A stretch of DNA of 64,000 nucleotides, taken from the NCBI GenBank assembly GCA_038245725.1, contig JBBRSD010000007.1:62001-126000 (forward strand), in the 5' to 3' direction. Shown in pieces: positions 61,324 to 64,000 of this stretch. This stretch comes from JBBRSD01 sp038245725. GTDB taxonomy: Bacteria; Actinomycetota; Coriobacteriia; Anaerosomatales; JAAXUF01. Position 1 is the stretch's first letter. The number at the start of each line of letters is the position of its first letter. Below the pieces are notes generated by a model that was given only the letters and a program-made list of their open reading frames with translations, was not told the origin of the DNA and did not search any database. The translations under genes and the position numbers were made by a program.

Positions 61324-62568
61324 TTACTCGAAGATGTAGCCTTCTTCGCCATGCTCGGCCAGGTCGAGGCCGCGAACCTCGGCCTCTTCGTCGACGCGCA
61401 GGCCCATGACGGCCTTGATGCCGGCGAGCAGCAGCATGCTCATGCCGAACGAGAAGATCCACGCGGCGAGAACGCCGACGAGCTGGATGAGCAACTGCGA
61501 CGGGTTGCCGTAGAGCAGACCCTCATGGCCTTTGATCGCCGCGTTGACGCTGGTCGTGGCAAAGACGCCGGTGAGGAGCGCTCCCAGCGTACCGCCTACG
61601 CCGTGCACGCCCAGAACATCGAGCGCGTCATCAAGACCGAACTTGCCCTTGATGAAGAGGCCGTAGTAGCAGACCGCACCAGCGAGAACGCCGATGACGA
61701 GCGCCGCCCACGGCTCCACGAAACCGGCCGCGGGGGTTATCGCGACGAGGCCGGCAACCGCACCGGACGCAGCGCCGAGCGCCGTGGGCTTGCCGGCGTG
61801 CTTCCACTCGACTGCTGTCCACGCGAGAACGGCAGCAGCAGCAGCGATGTTCGTGTTGAGGAACGCCGAGCCGGCGAGGTCGTTGGCGGCGAGCGCGGAG
61901 CCGGCGTTGAAGCCGAACCAGCCGAACCACAGCATGCCGGCGCCCATGATCGTCAGCGGCAGGTTGTGCGGGTGGAACTTGTCCTTGCCGTAGCCCTGGC
62001 GCTTGCCGAGCATGATCGCGCACGCGACAGCGGCAGCAGCCGACGAGATGTGGACGACAGTTCCGCCTGCGAAGTCGAGCGCGCCGAGCTTGAAGAGCCA
62101 GCCGGTCGGCTGCCAGACCCAGTGAGCGAGCGGGCTGTAGACGAGCAGCGACCACAGCGTGGCGAACACCACGTACGCCGAGAACTTCATGCGCTCAGCG
62201 ACTGCGCCGGTGATGAGTCCCACGGTGATGATCGCGAACATGCCCTGATACATCGCGAAGACCGACTGCGGAACCGTCGCGGCGAGCACGTGCGCCGTGT
62301 TCGCGATGTGGTTGAGCCCCACGAACTTGAGCCCGCCGATGAAGGGCGAAAGCGCTCCCGAGGTGTCGGTGAACGCGAGCGAGTAACCGATCACGGCCCA
62401 AAGAACGCCGATGAGGCCCATCGCGAAGAAGCTTTGCATCGTGGTGTCCAGGACGTTCTTGCGACGGACCATGCCGCCATAGAATGCGGCGAGTCCAGGT
62501 GTCATGAACAGCACCATGGCAGCCGAAACCAGCATCCACGCGGTGTCGCCGGTGTTGTACTGGGGCAT
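61324..62568 (-). CDS. amtB: Ammonium channel AmtB
   Basis: A 414-residue, eleven-helix ammonium transporter. Family marks are DTAWMLVSAAMVLFMTPGLAAFYGGMVRRKN, DFAGGTVVHISSAAAA, LWFGWFGFNAGSAL, and LDVLGVHGVGGTLG with the twin-histidine pore. AGGAGG stands 6 bases before ATG 62568 and 3 before ATG 62571, so the former is preferred. There is no clear signal peptide. The C-terminal tail (LDLAEHGEEGY) is the region that contacts PII. glnB and glnD follow in the operon. Confidence 0.95.
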   Translation of the reverse strand: MPQYNTGDTAWMLVSAAMVLFMTPGLAAFYGGMVRRKNVLDTTMQSFFAMGLIGVLWAVIGYSLAFTDTSGALSPFIGGLKFVGLNHIANTAHVLAATVPQSVFAMYQGMFAIITVGLITGAVAERMKFSAYVVFATLWSLLVYSPLAHWVWQPTGWLFKLGALDFAGGTVVHISSAAAAVACAIMLGKRQGYGKDKFHPHNLPLTIMGAGMLWFGWFGFNAGSALAANDLAGSAFLNTNIAAAAAVLAWTAVEWKHAGKPTALGAASGAVAGLVAITPAAGFVEPWAALVIGVLAGAVCYYGLFIKGKFGLDDALDVLGVHGVGGTLGALLTGVFATTSVNAAIKGHEGLLYGNPSQLLIQLVGVLAAWIFSFGMSMLLLAGIKAVMGLRVDEEAEVRGLDLAEHGEEGYIFE

Positions 62569-62601
62569 CATATTCCTCCTTGTTCCTCTGTAAGGCACGG
62601 C

Positions 62602-62617
62602 GTTTCAACTATGTGTC
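62602..62617. promoter_or_regulatory. GlnR-box-like site in the amtB leader region
   Basis: GTTTC (62602-62606), six bases, then GTGTC (62613-62617). On the amtB strand it reads GACAC-N6-GAAAC, close to GTNAC-N6-GNAAC. It is 34 bases before the amtB start, nearer than a normal activator site. Confidence 0.45.
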
Positions 62618-62663
62618 TGCACCACGTCTGGCGAGTTACCAGTGCTCACCGTATGCGCGCGTT

Positions 62664-62690
62664 GTTTCGAGAGCATTTCGACCGGGTGTC
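62664..62690. promoter_or_regulatory. Triple GlnR half-site upstream of amtB
   Basis: Three half-sites stand at exact 11-bp steps: GTTTC (62664-62668), ATTTC (62675-62679) and GTGTC (62686-62690), with six bases between each. On the amtB strand they read GACAC-N6-GAAAT-N6-GAAAC. Actinomycete amtB promoters also carry more than one GlnR box. The site lies about 96-122 bases before the amtB start. Confidence 0.6.
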
Positions 62691-62754
62691 ACCCCCGTGA
62701 AAGGTGCACCGTTGATAGAGGCCGGACCCGGTGCGTGCCCCCGAAGTAGGCGCA

Positions 62755-62784
62755 CGACATCAGGTTTGGCAGCGCGCGTATACT
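62755..62784 (+). promoter_or_regulatory. Promoter of uvrA
   Basis: ACGACA (62755-62760) and TATACT (62779-62784) are separated by 18 bases: a strong -10 and a 4/6 -35. The start would fall near 62791, about 43 bases before uvrA. No LexA box is visible. Confidence 0.65.
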
Positions 62785-62833
62785 TGGGGTTTGCTTGCAA
62801 CACTCACTTCCTACGTTCAGAAAAGGTGAATCC

Positions 62834-64000
<1,167 letters not shown>

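Noticed and set aside
60904..62700. 598-codon plus-strand frame opposite glnB and amtB
   Set aside because: The minus-strand genes are certain by motif. This frame is low in hydrophobic residues, repetitive in Arg/Asp/Glu/His, and has no domain.

Overview
The window is high-GC, densely coded bacterial DNA with Shine-Dalgarno starts, many ATGA/GTGA stop-start overlaps and several apparently leaderless genes. The gene set points to an anaerobic actinobacterium, most plausibly of or near the class Coriobacteriia. It contains a PdtaS/PdtaR pair, a GlnR-type nitrogen regulator, an archaeal-type split glutamate synthase next to an HdrBC-like protein, a PPi-type phosphofructokinase and a seven-haem secreted cytochrome. 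That placement is inference: no rRNA or marker phylogeny is in the window. I see no insertion sequence, prophage, integrase or CRISPR array.

Layout. 1-1718: end of a histidine operon (hisA, hisF, hisI, hisE). 1736-3834: an M48-like membrane protein without its zinc motif, then a cell-wall amidase. 4090-12888: the tryptophan operon, headed by a Trp (UGG) T-box with an intrinsic terminator: trpE, a fused trpG-trpD, trpC, trpB2, trpF, trpB, trpA. 12878-17643: NlpC/P60 hydrolase, NAD synthetase, two GNATs and a class I aldolase. 17777-22942: accD-accA, PPi-PFK, an LsrF-like thiolase/aldolase and a zinc dehydrogenase. 22963-28903: LexA-box-linked UvrD/PcrA-type helicase, exported protein, tRNA-Leu(CAA), PdtaS-PdtaR and a LysE exporter. 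29105-36933: the nitrogen block (HdrBC-like protein, three-subunit GOGAT, lipoprotein, glnA, GlnR-like regulator). 37176-45059: polA, rpsA, coaE, lytic transglycosylase, uvrB. 45159-51648: lipoprotein, O-antigen-ligase-like protein, multihaem cytochrome, exported coiled-coil protein and a cysteine-periodic small protein. 51729-57141: ArsR-type repressor, Zn/Cd/Pb ATPase and a PAS-GGDEF-EAL protein. 57138-64000: larE, PduO-type adenosyltransferase, glnD-glnB-amtB, and divergently the start of uvrA.

Two threads tie the window together. First, nitrogen control: the OmpR-family regulator after glnA resembles actinomycete GlnR, and GlnR-box-like half-sites (GAAAC/GTTTC repeated with 11-bp periodicity) stand upstream of glnA, the GOGAT operon and amtB-glnB-glnD. 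Second, a structured palindromic element occurs three times (9957-10059, 11971-12077, 36937-37040). Each copy begins 4-14 bases after a stop codon. Stem sequences differ between copies but remain complementary, while the two internal-loop sequences are shared. One copy is read in frame as an N-terminal extension of TrpA. I do not recognise this element and regard it as the best candidate here for something undescribed.

Other points are an attenuator with mutually exclusive pairings ahead of the GOGAT operon, twin dyad elements ahead of the multihaem cytochrome, and a 120-residue protein in which all 11 cysteines fall on every-third-residue positions. All assignments come from reading the sequence; no database search was run.
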